Assembly (NCBI GenBank): GCA_964420455.1
Contig: CAYQTO010000004.1
Location: 1-64,000 of the forward strand
Direction: 5' to 3'
Source of the DNA: CAYQTO01 sp964420455
GTDB taxonomy: Bacteria > Sumerlaeota > Sumerlaeia > SLMS01
Length of the DNA stretch: 64,000 nt
Part shown: positions 27,807 through 36,962 of the stretch, piece after piece
How the letters are laid out: each line of letters opens with the position of its first letter
Numbering within the stretch: position 1 is the first letter of the stretch
Position numbers and translations under genes: made by a program
Notes under the pieces: generated by a model
Database searches by the model: none
What the model saw: the letters and a program-made list of their open reading frames with translations, nothing else
What the model was told of the DNA's origin: nothing

Positions 27807-30800
27807 GGCGTCCCGTCGTCGTCTGTCGCCGAGGAGACACGCATGAGGCTGCCCTTGAGGGCGACGGCGAAGCTCGGGGCGAAGGTTTCCGCCTCCCGGG
27901 TTTCCTTGGGTGCCTTCCACTCGATCACTGCGGTCTCGCTCCCTTCGCCAGGAATCTCGTCCACGAGCACCTCGCCGATGAACGTCTCGTCGTTCTGCTC
28001 CGGAGCGGAGTAGAAGTAGACGGCAACGCGCCGGGCGGGGGTCTGGCCGAGATTTCGGACGGTCCCCCGGAGCACCACCGTGCCCGGGTCGCGACCTGGC
28101 TCGGCGACGAGACCTCCGAGGGCCAGGCGGCTCTTGGTGCGGACCTTCATCGGGATGAACGCCCTTTGGTTGGATCGGTCACGATCCGGCCGCTGGAGCT
28201 TCGGGTCGATCTCGAGGGCAATCTCGTACTCCCCCGCATTGTCCACTGGGTCCCACCGAAGGGTGACAAGGCGCGATTCGCCAGGTAGCAACGGGGCGAT
28301 GGTGGTGGCCTGGCGGGCGGTAAGGTCCCGGAGGGTGCGCCGCCCGCCGCCGTCGTCGCGAAAAAGCGTCGCGTCCACCGGCTCGGAAATCGTCTCCCCA
28401 CGGTTCTCGACCACCGCGTCGACGAACACCGTCACGCCATCGCTGTGGGGCTGCGGTCGCGTGGTGATCTCGCCGGTGAGAGCCACATCGGGAAGTCGCG
28501 ACCGCTCGAAAACCGGGATCGATTCGCTCACGAGGGCGGATTGCCTGTCCGACGACCAGCCGCCCTCGAACTCCACAACCGCGGTCCGTAACGTTTCCCG
28601 GTCAACCTCGCCCGCAACGGAGATCGATCGCGACACACCGCTCATCAGCTGCACCGGGCCAAAGGTCTGGGTTCCTTTCATCTCGCCGTCGACAATCAGG
28701 CGCAGCGTCCCGGTGGTGTCGAGGGTCTCCGGTGAGATGTTGGCCACATGGATTTCTCCCCGGGCCCGGCGGCCTTCCACCGCGGGAAGAACCAGCGAGG
28801 GTCGACTCTTGTCGACGACCAGGCCGCCCCCATCGTCCGTGACCACGGCATGGGTCGTGGCGCGTCGGCTCGGCAGCTGCGCACCAAGAAAGACCCCGCT
28901 GTCCGAGGGGAGTTCGTGCGTGATGGTGAACAGGCCGGCGGAGGTCGGGGACCAGGCGAACCGTTCAAGCAAGGCGGTTCGCGGGCCCACGCGAACTGGG
29001 CGCTCATCCGTATAGACGGTGTTTCCATTCCCGTCGCGCACCGTCGTCACAAGGCGGTCCGCCGCCGGACGACCATCGTCATTCTGGAGGAGGACGGAGA
29101 CCTCGACGGGTTGGCCGGCCAGTTGGATTGTCCCCCCGATAACGTTCACTTCCCGGATCAGCAGGGGAACCGCCCCGGCGTCGGGATCCGGCAGCGCTTC
29201 GGCCCCGTCGCCCACCGGCGCGGGTGGGAACCGCAGGGTTGGATCCCCAAGCAGTAGAAACATCCGCGAGTGGTCGTCCGGGCCAATCTCCGCCTGATAG
29301 GCCAGGCGGACCAACTCCGCCAGGACGCCATGATGGCGCACGCCGAGGAGCGAACGCGCCCGGTAAAACGCATCGGCGAGGACACTGTGACGGGTGACGT
29401 ACCCCGGGCCGGAGGGCATGAAGCAGGCCACCGCACCGGACCCTTCGTGCCGGAGGAAGTCTTCCGCCAACGAGATGTTCCAGGGCTCGAGCGGATAATC
29501 GATCACCGCGTTGTTGCAGGTGAACGAGGCGACGAAGGAGAGGCGCCCGTTCGGTTCGAGACGGATCAGGTCGCTGTTGGGCGTGCCGCCCCCAAACCAG
29601 AACCGATGATTGCTCCAAAGGTTCGGCGCCCCGTGGCCGAAGAAGGCCACGGTTCCGGTACCCTCATTGAAAGCGGACTCGATGGCCGCGGTCATGAGGG
29701 GACTAACCTTGGAATCCTCCACGCGCCGGATGCGGTCCGGCGGGAGATAGTAGTTGTCCTCCCAGGGAAAGGAATCGGCAAGGAGCACCTCGTGGGGCGC
29801 GCCGGGTTGGAGGTTCTCGATGATTCCCGGTTCGAGGGCGGGAGCGAATTCGCGCGTGTCGAAGATGGTAAGGATGCGCTGGGGCCAGGATGCCGGGACA
29901 TCCTGGCCTTGTCTATACATGAGGACGTTCGCCGCCGCCGCCCGCGCGTCCTCCACGGAATGGGCGGAGATCCGCCCGACCACAAGGTCTGCCACCTCGT
30001 CCTCGCCCACGAGCCAGCTGTAGACAGAGTCGGTGGAGAACTGGTCGCCGGAGGCGCTCAGGGTGGATTCCACGAGGGGGATCGGGATGTCGTTGGGGAG
30101 GCCAAGGCGCGCCACGTCGCGGCCGTCGCTCGTTGCATCACCCAGCAGCAGGACCGCCTCCGGGCGCCGGCCCGTCCAGTCGTTCACGGCGAAGGCCAGA
30201 TAGTTCCGGATCCCCTCCCAGGACGTCTCGCCGTGGGAAAAGGAGGCATAGACGGAGTCGACGGGAGTGCTCGCCACAACATATCCGTCTGTCTCCATGG
30301 AGGCTGCAAGCTCCCTGGCGACTTCCTCGAAACGCGGATGATAGAGGACGATGGCGTCGGCACCGCGGTTGGGATCGTCGAGGGAAAGATAGGCGGCCGG
30401 GATGGGGGATGGTGCGCGGTCGATACGGCGGGTCTCGGCGGCAAGCCACACGCCAGCGGGATCGAGAGTTCCCGCGAGGACGAGGCGCCCCCGTTCGACC
30501 TCGGCAGGAAAGCGCGCGGGAAGGTCCGGGTTGGTCAGGTCCAGCGCGAGGACTTCCCCCCGCAGCCCCGTCAGCGCGAGAGCCTGCGCGCCCCGGTATT
30601 CCGGATTTCGCCGCCCTTCAAGGCGTACCACTCCATCCTTCGCCTGGAGGATGCCGGCGTATTCGATCTCGGCATGGTCCAGATAGACGCGGCCACGCGC
30701 GCCATCGGAAGACTCCGCGGCCGTGCCCCCAATCCGAAGCTGCAGGCTGTTGCGGGCGGCGCGGAGGATCGCCGTCGGCAGGTCCACCGTATAGACGGTC

Positions 30801-32080
30801 TCCCGTGGCAGGAGCTGCAACTCCTCCAGTGTTTGCCCATTAAGCGTCGGCGCGAGCGTGGCTCCCCCGGGGGGTGGCTGTTCGTAATGCAGCGTGATGG
30901 TTGCTGTGGTGGTGGCGTCGCCGTCGCGGGGGACAAAGCCCGGCAGGTCGAACTCCACATTGACCGGCTCGAGCGGCGCCAGCGCCTTCCAAAGCCAGCG
31001 CATGTTGCGGATGGAAAGAAAGGCGCCGAGTTCCTTGAGGAATTCGTTGTCTTCTTCGAGGAGCACGGCGCGGCGGGCAAAAGCCGTGGGCGCGGGCGCC
31101 TCGTTGACGGGAGGAGCGACCCATGGCTCCGGACCTCCGCCTCCCGCCCGGCCCCCGAGGTAGTACACCCGGACCCGGGTCTCCGGGGAATCGTTGGCCT
31201 GAGCGTGGAAGACAAGCCGTGCCCCGTCGCCAAAGCCACCCTCCATCTCTCCCACACGAAACAGCGGAACACGGGTGCCGCGGGAGTAGAGGACAAGGTT
31301 GGCAGGGTCGATGGCGTCCGGGTCCAGGCCGGCCTCTGTCAGCCACGCAGCATCGATCGCCACGAGGCCGTCCTGTTCGATGCCGAGGCGCTGCCAGGGG
31401 ATCAGTGGAGAGTCTTCCGGCCGCGGCTGCCATTGTGTGGGGCCTGGAAACGGATTGGGAGGCGGCGGCCTGAGGTGCGGGCGCCATGCCTCGGGGGAGG
31501 GGGCCGCAACGAGTCGCGACGCGATCCTTGGAAACAGGCGGTCGCCTAGCACAGGAGGGGTTAGGATCGTCTCGTTCGACGGGACGGGGTCATGCCTCAC
31601 ATGGATCGTGTAGGAGGCGTATTCGAAGGACTCGTTGCCGACCGTAATGGAGCGGCGGGAGTCGACCGACAGTTTGGCAAGTGGCAGAGAGCGGAGCCAA
31701 CCCATGGGCTCCAGGGTGACCGCGCGGCGGAAAGGGACGAGAACCGAGGGGATGAGGGCCTCGCCGTCCTCGATCGCAGGGCGCTCCTCGCCGGTCAGGC
31801 GATGGCGGAGAACAAGTTCACGAACCTCAAAGTCCAGTTCGCCCGGCGGGGCCGGAAAAACGAAGGTCTCCTTTTCCCGGTGCCGTGGGTCGAGCGCCTT
31901 GCGGATTTCGATCGAGGTGGGTGTCACCCGGACGAAGTCCGCTGGCGAAAGAACCGTCAGCGCGGGCCGTCCCTCGAACAGCGGCTCCGGGGGCGGCGCA
32001 ACCACCGTCGTCCGGCGACAACCGGCGAGCAGGGCCACAAGGACAAGAGGTAGGAGCAGGAGGAGACGCGTCATACGCAT
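27803..32080 (-). CDS. Large lipoprotein with gingipain (peptidase C25) domain
   Basis: A 1425-residue envelope protein with a lipobox signal peptide (VLVALLAGC). Beta-rich domains occupy about residues 30-560. A C25-type caspase-fold protease follows (about 570-960): EAVLLLGDATSDGRD, catalytic His in VAFFGHGAPNLWSN and catalytic Cys in FVASFTCNNAVIDYP, ending at MFLLLGDPTLRFP. CARDB-like beta-sandwich repeats fill the C terminus. In Bacteroidota such proteases act as virulence factors or as type IX secretion sortase (PorU); here a lipid anchor replaces the secretion signal. It is coupled to the downstream lipoprotein gene. It contains three octamers, in two codon registers. Confidence 0.82.
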   Translation of the reverse strand: MRMTRLLLLLPLVLVALLAGCRRTTVVAPPPEPLFEGRPALTVLSPADFVRVTPTSIEIRKALDPRHREKETFVFPAPPGELDFEVRELVLRHRLTGEERPAIEDGEALIPSVLVPFRRAVTLEPMGWLRSLPLAKLSVDSRRSITVGNESFEYASYTIHVRHDPVPSNETILTPPVLGDRLFPRIASRLVAAPSPEAWRPHLRPPPPNPFPGPTQWQPRPEDSPLIPWQRLGIEQDGLVAIDAAWLTEAGLDPDAIDPANLVLYSRGTRVPLFRVGEMEGGFGDGARLVFHAQANDSPETRVRVYYLGGRAGGGGPEPWVAPPVNEAPAPTAFARRAVLLEEDNEFLKELGAFLSIRNMRWLWKALAPLEPVNVEFDLPGFVPRDGDATTTATITLHYEQPPPGGATLAPTLNGQTLEELQLLPRETVYTVDLPTAILRAARNSLQLRIGGTAAESSDGARGRVYLDHAEIEYAGILQAKDGVVRLEGRRNPEYRGAQALALTGLRGEVLALDLTNPDLPARFPAEVERGRLVLAGTLDPAGVWLAAETRRIDRAPSPIPAAYLSLDDPNRGADAIVLYHPRFEEVARELAASMETDGYVVASTPVDSVYASFSHGETSWEGIRNYLAFAVNDWTGRRPEAVLLLGDATSDGRDVARLGLPNDIPIPLVESTLSASGDQFSTDSVYSWLVGEDEVADLVVGRISAHSVEDARAAAANVLMYRQGQDVPASWPQRILTIFDTREFAPALEPGIIENLQPGAPHEVLLADSFPWEDNYYLPPDRIRRVEDSKVSPLMTAAIESAFNEGTGTVAFFGHGAPNLWSNHRFWFGGGTPNSDLIRLEPNGRLSFVASFTCNNAVIDYPLEPWNISLAEDFLRHEGSGAVACFMPSGPGYVTRHSVLADAFYRARSLLGVRHHGVLAELVRLAYQAEIGPDDHSRMFLLLGDPTLRFPPAPVGDGAEALPDPDAGAVPLLIREVNVIGGTIQLAGQPVEVSVLLQNDDGRPAADRLVTTVRDGNGNTVYTDERPVRVGPRTALLERFAWSPTSAGLFTITHELPSDSGVFLGAQLPSRRATTHAVVTDDGGGLVVDKSRPSLVLPAVEGRRARGEIHVANISPETLDTTGTLRLIVDGEMKGTQTFGPVQLMSGVSRSISVAGEVDRETLRTAVVEFEGGWSSDRQSALVSESIPVFERSRLPDVALTGEITTRPQPHSDGVTVFVDAVVENRGETISEPVDATLFRDDGGGRRTLRDLTARQATTIAPLLPGESRLVTLRWDPVDNAGEYEIALEIDPKLQRPDRDRSNQRAFIPMKVRTKSRLALGGLVAEPGRDPGTVVLRGTVRNLGQTPARRVAVYFYSAPEQNDETFIGEVLVDEIPGEGSETAVIEWKAPKETREAETFAPSFAVALKGSLMRVSSATDDDGTP
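29010..29017 (+). repeat. GTATAGAC octamer, copy 6
   Basis: Exact octamer in the gingipain-family gene; the coding strand reads GTC TAT ACG (Val-Tyr-Thr). Confidence 0.9.
29911..29918 (-). repeat. GTATAGAC octamer, copy 7
   Basis: Exact octamer in the gingipain-family gene. The coding strand reads TAT AGA C (Tyr-Arg), the third possible register, using the rare Arg codon AGA. Confidence 0.9.
30789..30796 (+). repeat. GTATAGAC octamer, copy 8
   Basis: Exact octamer in the gingipain-family gene; the coding strand reads GTC TAT ACG (Val-Tyr-Thr) in ETVYTVDL. Confidence 0.9.
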
Positions 32081-32193
32081 GGCCGGAGAGTATAGGGCGG
32101 TGCTACCGCAGTGACCGCAAGCGCCAACGTAAGGGCTCATCGCGTCTCAGAAGACACACGGTGAACGGCTGGGGTTTATCCGCGGGGGAGCGA

Positions 32194-33486
32194 TCAGGCG
32201 GTCGAAAGCATGTCCATCGAGCGGGAGACTTTCTCGATAGCTTCCAGGGCCTGCTCGAGCTGGGCACGCGCATGGGTCGCCATGACGCTGAGCCGGATCA
32301 GCGACCGGGTGGAGGGCGTCGCCGGAGGGACGACCGGGTTGACGAACACACCCGCATCATGGAGTGCCCGCCAGAAACGGAAGCAGTCCTCGACGGATCC
32401 AATAACCAGAGGAATGATCGGCGACTGGGAGGCACCGGTATCGAGCCCCATCCCCTTGAGTTCGTGATGAAGAAACCGGGTATTTTCCCAGAGACGCTGG
32501 ATACGTTCGGGCTCGCTGATCATGATTTCAATGGCGGCCCGGGCGGCGGCGACACAGGCGGGGGCCATCGAGGCGGAGAAAATCAACGCGCGGGCGTGGT
32601 GCTTCAGATAGTCGATCACGTCGCGGTCGGCGGCGACGAACCCGCCGATGGAGGCGAGGGACTTTGAGAAGGTCCCCCCGATCAAGTCCACCTGATCGCT
32701 GAGGCCAAAGTGATCCGCCGTGCCGTTGCCGGTCCGACCGAGAACGCCGATCGAATGCGCGTCGTCGACGAGGATCGCCGCCCGGTGCTTTTGGGCCACC
32801 TCCACAATCTCCGGAAGGCAGACGATGTCTCCCTCCATCGAGTAGACGCCGTCCACGACCACCATCTTCCCGCCGGAGGGGGCCTTCGCCATCATACGGT
32901 CCAAATCCTGGGCATCATTGTGCTGAAACTTGTGGACCTTGCCAAAGCCCAGGCGCGCTGCATCCACGATCGACGCGTGGTCCGTCCGATCGATAAAGAG
33001 GTGGTCCTCCCGGGAGGCCAGCGCGGCAATGGCTCCAAGGTTTGCCTGGTAGCCGGTTGTGAAGACAAGGGCGGCATCCTTTTCCATCAGGTCCGCGATC
33101 ATCTCCTCCAGCTCGACGTGGATGCTCAGGGTACCGTTCAGGAACCGGGACCCGGCACAGCCGCTCCCGTACTCGTCGACGGCCCGCTTCGTGGCTTCCT
33201 TGATGCGCGGATCGTTCGTCAGGCCGAGGTAGCTGTTCGACCCCATCATGAGCATTGGCCGACCATCGATGACGACCTCGGTGTCCTGGGCCGATTCGAT
33301 CGTGCGGAAGTACGGATACAGGCCGAGCGACCGCATCTCCTCCGCCCGGGTGAAACGGGCGCACTTCTCCAGAATCGGCGAGGTCGCCGCAGACTTTCCA
33401 ACGGCTGCCGGGGTTACTTCGCCCTCCCAACGGGAATCGATAAACGAGGATCCGTTGTCGTTGGTCCCGTTGAGAATCTGACTCAT
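32194..33486 (-). CDS. Serine palmitoyltransferase-like alpha-oxoamine synthase
   Basis: A 430-residue PLP enzyme of the AONS/KBL/SPT family. These enzymes condense an amino acid with an acyl-CoA and release CO2. Segments GLYPYFRTIESAQDTEVVID, GSNSYLGLTNDP, DEYGSGCAGSRFLNGT and TDHASIVDAARLGFG resemble bacterial serine palmitoyltransferases of sphingolipid makers more than BioF. The PLP lysine is in GGTFSKSLASIGGF, preceded by VDDAHSIGVLGRTGNG. No other sphingolipid or biotin genes are in the window, so 2-amino-3-ketobutyrate ligase or BioF remain alternatives. The ATG is well placed; the 316-base gap to the divergent regulator holds its promoter. Confidence 0.8.
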   Translation of the reverse strand: MSQILNGTNDNGSSFIDSRWEGEVTPAAVGKSAATSPILEKCARFTRAEEMRSLGLYPYFRTIESAQDTEVVIDGRPMLMMGSNSYLGLTNDPRIKEATKRAVDEYGSGCAGSRFLNGTLSIHVELEEMIADLMEKDAALVFTTGYQANLGAIAALASREDHLFIDRTDHASIVDAARLGFGKVHKFQHNDAQDLDRMMAKAPSGGKMVVVDGVYSMEGDIVCLPEIVEVAQKHRAAILVDDAHSIGVLGRTGNGTADHFGLSDQVDLIGGTFSKSLASIGGFVAADRDVIDYLKHHARALIFSASMAPACVAAARAAIEIMISEPERIQRLWENTRFLHHELKGMGLDTGASQSPIIPLVIGSVEDCFRFWRALHDAGVFVNPVVPPATPSTRSLIRLSVMATHARAQLEQALEAIEKVSRSMDMLSTA

Positions 33487-33802
33487 GAAAAAACAACCTT
33501 GTGGGTGGATTCGCCGGTTCGTTCAGCGGGGGTCGCCAGCGATCGGGTCTCTGCTTCGGTAAAACTCCACAACAGCGTTCCCTCTGAATCCAGCGACTTT
33601 GCGTCACTGTCAAACCCTAACTGGTGCATCTTGGCCCAATGCGGTCTTGGTGGATACGCCGTGCACATTGGTCTCTCCCTACAGCCAACGAACCCAATGA
33701 TGCAAGGTTTCCCGGCAGGGATCCGAATCAGGGGGTTGAGGAGGAGAGGATGGCCGGGCGCCAATTGTATCTCTCAACGCCTCACTTGCCCTCGCCCCGA
33801 CC
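33487..33802. promoter_or_regulatory. Divergent intergenic region between the SPT-like and sigma-54 activator genes
   Basis: This gap has visibly lower GC than its neighbours and should carry promoters for both divergent genes. I looked for a -24/-12 (TGGCAC-N5-TTGCA) sigma-54 promoter and found no convincing match. A short leftward frame through it ends on the SPT-like start codon but lacks a ribosome-binding site and coding bias. Confidence 0.4.
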
Positions 33803-35374
33803 ATGCGGGGAAACGTGACGCCCATGATGAGTGATGCCCACAGCCTCGTGCAACGCCCTCCCGACCGGGCAGCGCTGGTTGTCCTCGGGGCCGACAGCCC
33901 CCAGCTCCGTGCCGCCCCCCAGTGGTTCCTTCATCGCCTCGGCATCCGTGCAAAGTTGCCGATCCCGTTGCATGCGGGGCGCCCCGATGGACTCGGGGCA
34001 CTTGGCGACCTTGCTTCCGACGTCGATCGCCTTAAATGCCCGATTTCCGATGCGATTGTTGAACTTCAAGGTGAGGGAGATCCAACGCAGATAACCGTTC
34101 TGGTGCAGGCGCGCCCCTCCGCCGGCGGGACCTTCGACCGACGCGCCGCCGTGGAAATGTTGTTGGACGACGTCACCGATGTCGTCCGGGAACGCCGCCG
34201 TGCCCTTGGCGTGGGGTCCTTCCATGGCCTTGTCGGGCGCTCTTTCGCGATGATCGAGGTTTATCAGAAGATCGCCACCTACGGCCCCACGGAGGCGCCG
34301 ATCCTCATCACCGGCGAGACGGGGACGGGAAAGGAACTGGTCGCCCGTGCCCTCCACGAGCGGTCCGCCCGCGCCGGCGGGCCCTTCGTCGCCGTCAACT
34401 GCAGTGCGCTTACTTCGGAACTCTTCGAAAGCGAACTGTTCGGCCACGAAAAGGGATCCTTCACCGGTGCCTATCGCCAGCACAAGGGGCGCTTCGAGCG
34501 GGCTGACGGAGGGACGTTGTTCCTCGACGAAATCGGGGACATGCCGCTGATGAGTCAGGCGAAGATGCTGCGGACTCTTGAGGAAGGGGTGATCGAGCGA
34601 GTCGGCGGCGAGGCCGAGCGCCATGTAGACGTTCGCGTCGTCGCCGCGACCAACGTCGCCCTCGAACAGGCGGTCACCATTCGGCGTTTTCGCGCAGACC
34701 TCTATCACCGCATTTCGGTTCTGCGGGTGCATGTGCCCCCCTTGCGCGAGCGGACCGACGACATCCCCCTGCTGGTCGATCACTTCCTCGCGACCTTCAA
34801 CCGTCGCTACAACAAGACCATCCGCCGTGTCACACCCGAGGCGCTGCGGATTCTGTCCGAGTACTACTGGCCGGGTAACATCCGCGAGTTGCGCAATGTC
34901 ATCGAGAGACTGGTTGTCGAGGCAAACTCCGACGCGATCGGGGGGCAGGCCTTGCGCGGCTGGCTCCGCGAGCGTGAGTACCTCATGCCGGGTGCCTGGA
35001 ACGCGGATTCCGCCGACACCCCCCGCCGGCCGATTTACACCTCCGGGCCCGATGAGGAAGAACTTGGCCCCGCGCTTTCCGGTTCACCCCGGTTTGGCAA
35101 CGCGTTCTGGGGGACTGTCGCCGGGGCCCCGCCGCTGTTCTCCAAACCGGCGGAAATCGGCACCGATCCCGCCACGTCTCCGCGGACGACCCAGGAGACC
35201 AATCCTGAGGAAACCGTCGACCTCACCGTCGAGACAATCCGCACGGCCTATCGCAACGCCTCCGGCAACCTGACGAAGGCCGCCCGTCTCCTGGGGGTGC
35301 ACAAGGCGACGCTTTACCGTCATATGAAGCGCCTCGGCCTCACGCGCGAGGCGCTCGAGGAGGAAGCGACGTGA
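33803..35374 (+). CDS. Sigma-54-dependent transcriptional activator
   Basis: A protein of about 523 residues. The N-terminal 145 residues are not a receiver domain and I do not recognise them. The AAA+ domain (about 150-390) has Walker A GETGTGKELVAR, the sigma-54 contact loop as GSFTGAY (Ser replaces the usual Ala of GAFTGA), Walker B LFLDEIGDM and the arginine region FRADLYHRISV. A Fis-type helix-turn-helix ends the protein (NLTKAARLLGVHKATLYRHMKRLG). It activates RpoN-dependent promoters by ATP hydrolysis. ATGs at 33803, 33824 and 33827 are possible starts. The stop overlaps the next gene's GTG (GTGA, 35371-35374). Confidence 0.88.
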   Translation: MRGNVTPMMSDAHSLVQRPPDRAALVVLGADSPQLRAAPQWFLHRLGIRAKLPIPLHAGRPDGLGALGDLASDVDRLKCPISDAIVELQGEGDPTQITVLVQARPSAGGTFDRRAAVEMLLDDVTDVVRERRRALGVGSFHGLVGRSFAMIEVYQKIATYGPTEAPILITGETGTGKELVARALHERSARAGGPFVAVNCSALTSELFESELFGHEKGSFTGAYRQHKGRFERADGGTLFLDEIGDMPLMSQAKMLRTLEEGVIERVGGEAERHVDVRVVAATNVALEQAVTIRRFRADLYHRISVLRVHVPPLRERTDDIPLLVDHFLATFNRRYNKTIRRVTPEALRILSEYYWPGNIRELRNVIERLVVEANSDAIGGQALRGWLREREYLMPGAWNADSADTPRRPIYTSGPDEEELGPALSGSPRFGNAFWGTVAGAPPLFSKPAEIGTDPATSPRTTQETNPEETVDLTVETIRTAYRNASGNLTKAARLLGVHKATLYRHMKRLGLTREALEEEAT

Positions 35375-35700
35375 GCAGCTATTCGGCGGGGGAGCGTGAG
35401 CTGGTTGAATTGCTGGAAAACTCCGCAGGCCAATGGACCCTTGTTCTGCTTGGCGAGCCCTGGCACCCGGGCACCGGCACGATGTCGCAGCGCCTGCGCG
35501 AGCACGGCCGAGCCATGGAGGCGCGTCTCATCGAGCTCCCGCTTGCGTCGTACAGCGACTGGGCGCGCGGGCATGGTGTCGTGGCCGTACCGACAACGCT
35601 GGTCTTTCGAGGACCCCGTCTTGTTGGCCGCATCCCCGGTATTCTTGAGGAGCAGGAGGTCGGAGACATCCTGGCGCGGTTCGCTCTCGAATCCAGCTGA
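35371..35700 (+). CDS. Thioredoxin-fold protein lacking the CXXC motif
   Basis: A 109-residue protein with thioredoxin-like order: a strand WTLVLLGEPWHPGTGT where the redox motif would be, and VVAVPTTLVFRGPRLVGRIPG carrying the cis-proline and the following strand. It contains no cysteine at the active-site position, so it cannot be a disulfide oxidoreductase and is probably a binding or regulatory partner. It is translationally coupled to the sigma-54 activator, which suggests a shared role. The GTG start is fixed by the overlap. Confidence 0.6.
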   Translation: MSSYSAGERELVELLENSAGQWTLVLLGEPWHPGTGTMSQRLREHGRAMEARLIELPLASYSDWARGHGVVAVPTTLVFRGPRLVGRIPGILEEQEVGDILARFALESS

Positions 35701-35735
35701 GCGAGCCGATCCCCTTCAACTCTCCGCGGAAGCAG

Positions 35736-35765
35736 AAAAGGGGGGCGACATCGCCGCCGCCCCCC
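35736..35765 (-). terminator. Rho-independent terminator of the hsp20 operon
   Basis: On the minus strand GGGGGGCG pairs with CGCCCCCC across a short loop and is followed by CTTTT. It lies 30 bases beyond the second hsp20 stop. Confidence 0.75.
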
Positions 35766-35796
35766 TCCTCGCGCCACGATCAGGATGGCTTGTCTG

Positions 35797-36246
35797 TCAG
35801 CTGACTGCGACGGTGATCTTGCGGGGCTTCGCCTCTTCGGCGAAGGGAAGGCTGACGTTGAGGACGCCATTGCGATACGCGGCGGCGACACGGGACTGGT
35901 CGATCTTGCGACCGAGGCGGAACTGGCGGAAATAGCCAACAGGCCGGTGTTCGCGATACAGGTAGTCCTCGTCTACGGTGGCCTTGGCGGGAGTGCCGCG
36001 CAAAGTCAGCACGTCGTTCTCGACCGACAGCTCCACGTGATCCTGCTCAAGGCCGGGCATGTCGGCGGCGATATAGAGACCGTCTTCCTTCTCATAGATG
36101 TCGACGGCGGGGCTGACGTAGCGCTCGGGCTCGTGGGTCTGCTCGGTCCGTTCGGCGATGGCGGTGTTCTGTTCGTTCGTCGTGGGGACGGTGTTCTCTG
36201 GCATGGGTCTGTCTACTTTGGTCGGGTTGATGGTGGAGGGGTTCAT
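35797..36246 (-). CDS. Small heat-shock protein, Hsp20 family (second of pair)
   Basis: A 149-residue alpha-crystallin-domain chaperone that holds unfolding proteins. The domain runs from about residue 42 to 140: VDIYEKEDGLYIAADMPGL, ELSVENDVLTLRGTP, and the end AAYRNGVLNVSLPFAEEAKPRKI with the family motif AxxxNGVL. It starts 3 bases after the upstream hsp20 stop and is cotranscribed with it. A downstream ATG (residue 15) is also possible, and no clear ribosome-binding site is seen for either. Confidence 0.9.
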   Translation of the reverse strand: MNPSTINPTKVDRPMPENTVPTTNEQNTAIAERTEQTHEPERYVSPAVDIYEKEDGLYIAADMPGLEQDHVELSVENDVLTLRGTPAKATVDEDYLYREHRPVGYFRQFRLGRKIDQSRVAAAYRNGVLNVSLPFAEEAKPRKITVAVS

Positions 36247-36249
36247 GGT

Positions 36250-36702
36250 TCAGGCGACGGCTACGGTGATCTGGCGGGGCTTGGCCTTCTCGGCCTTGGA
36301 CAGGTGAACCCGAAGGACGCCGTTTTTGTACTCGGCGGAGACTTTGGACTCGTCGATTTCGACAGGAAGCGTCAGCGTGCGAACGAATTTGCCGGCGGCA
36401 CGCTCGGAACGATGGACGTTTTCCCGCGCCACCTCCGAGGGGATGCCCGTCTTTTCGCCGCTGATCGTCAGTTGGTTGCGCTCGACGCTGACGTCGAGGC
36501 TTTCAGGGTTCAGACCCGGAGCGACCGCCTCCACATGGAGAGCGTCGTTATCGCCGGTCATGTTCAGCAGCGGGTAGCTGCGGGGGTTTTGCCCGGGCAG
36601 AAAGCCGAGCGGGTTGCGGGAGCCACGGCGGACCGCGTCGAGGGCACGGTCGATATCGCGGCGGAGGGCGTCGAACTCGGTGAAGGGATCGAACTGGAAC
36701 AT
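36250..36702 (-). CDS. Small heat-shock protein, Hsp20 family (first of pair)
   Basis: A 150-residue alpha-crystallin-domain chaperone. It begins MFQFDPFTEFDALRRDIDRAL and carries LDVSVERNQLTISGEK, the FVRTLTLPVEIDESKV region and AEYKNGVLRVHLSKAEKAKPRQI. A strong GGAGGAA site precedes the ATG. Upstream, four copies of CGTCGCA lie in 71 bases; the same motif is found before clpB (46541-46592), which suggests a common heat-shock regulator. Confidence 0.92.
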   Translation of the reverse strand: MFQFDPFTEFDALRRDIDRALDAVRRGSRNPLGFLPGQNPRSYPLLNMTGDNDALHVEAVAPGLNPESLDVSVERNQLTISGEKTGIPSEVARENVHRSERAAGKFVRTLTLPVEIDESKVSAEYKNGVLRVHLSKAEKAKPRQITVAVA

Positions 36703-36795
36703 GGTCGTTCCTCCGGTTGGGGATGCGCCCACTCGGGGCGTTGCAGTCGCCAAAGGAGAAGTCAAAATGCCTGCCAGCACTGGGGCGGTGATTCG

Positions 36796-36867
36796 CGTCG
36801 CAATCGGCTGATAAAGCGTCGCAGAGGAGCGATTCGCACCGCTTCGACGTCGCAGGCGGACGTCGCA
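36796..36867 (-). promoter_or_regulatory. Four CGTCGCA repeats upstream of the hsp20 pair
   Basis: The heptamer occurs at 36796-36802, 36817-36823, 36848-36854 and 36861-36867, all in one orientation (TGCGACG on the hsp20 coding strand). They lie 94-165 bases before the first hsp20 ATG. They match the palindrome upstream of clpB. The gap also holds the divergent yugP promoter, so either direction could be served. Confidence 0.5.
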
Positions 36868-36962
36868 ATGCCGCCCTGAAGAGCAACGGAAGGCCCCACC
36901 TTCTTTTCAGATGAATATGGCACGCATCTATCTTTAAGGAAGGCAGCCGCAGAAGGCGGCCC

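Noticed and set aside
33483..33764. Leftward 93-codon frame whose stop overlaps the SPT-like gene start as ATGA
   Set aside because: The overlap resembles real gene pairs here, but the frame has no ribosome-binding site, low third-position GC and no recognisable protein features.
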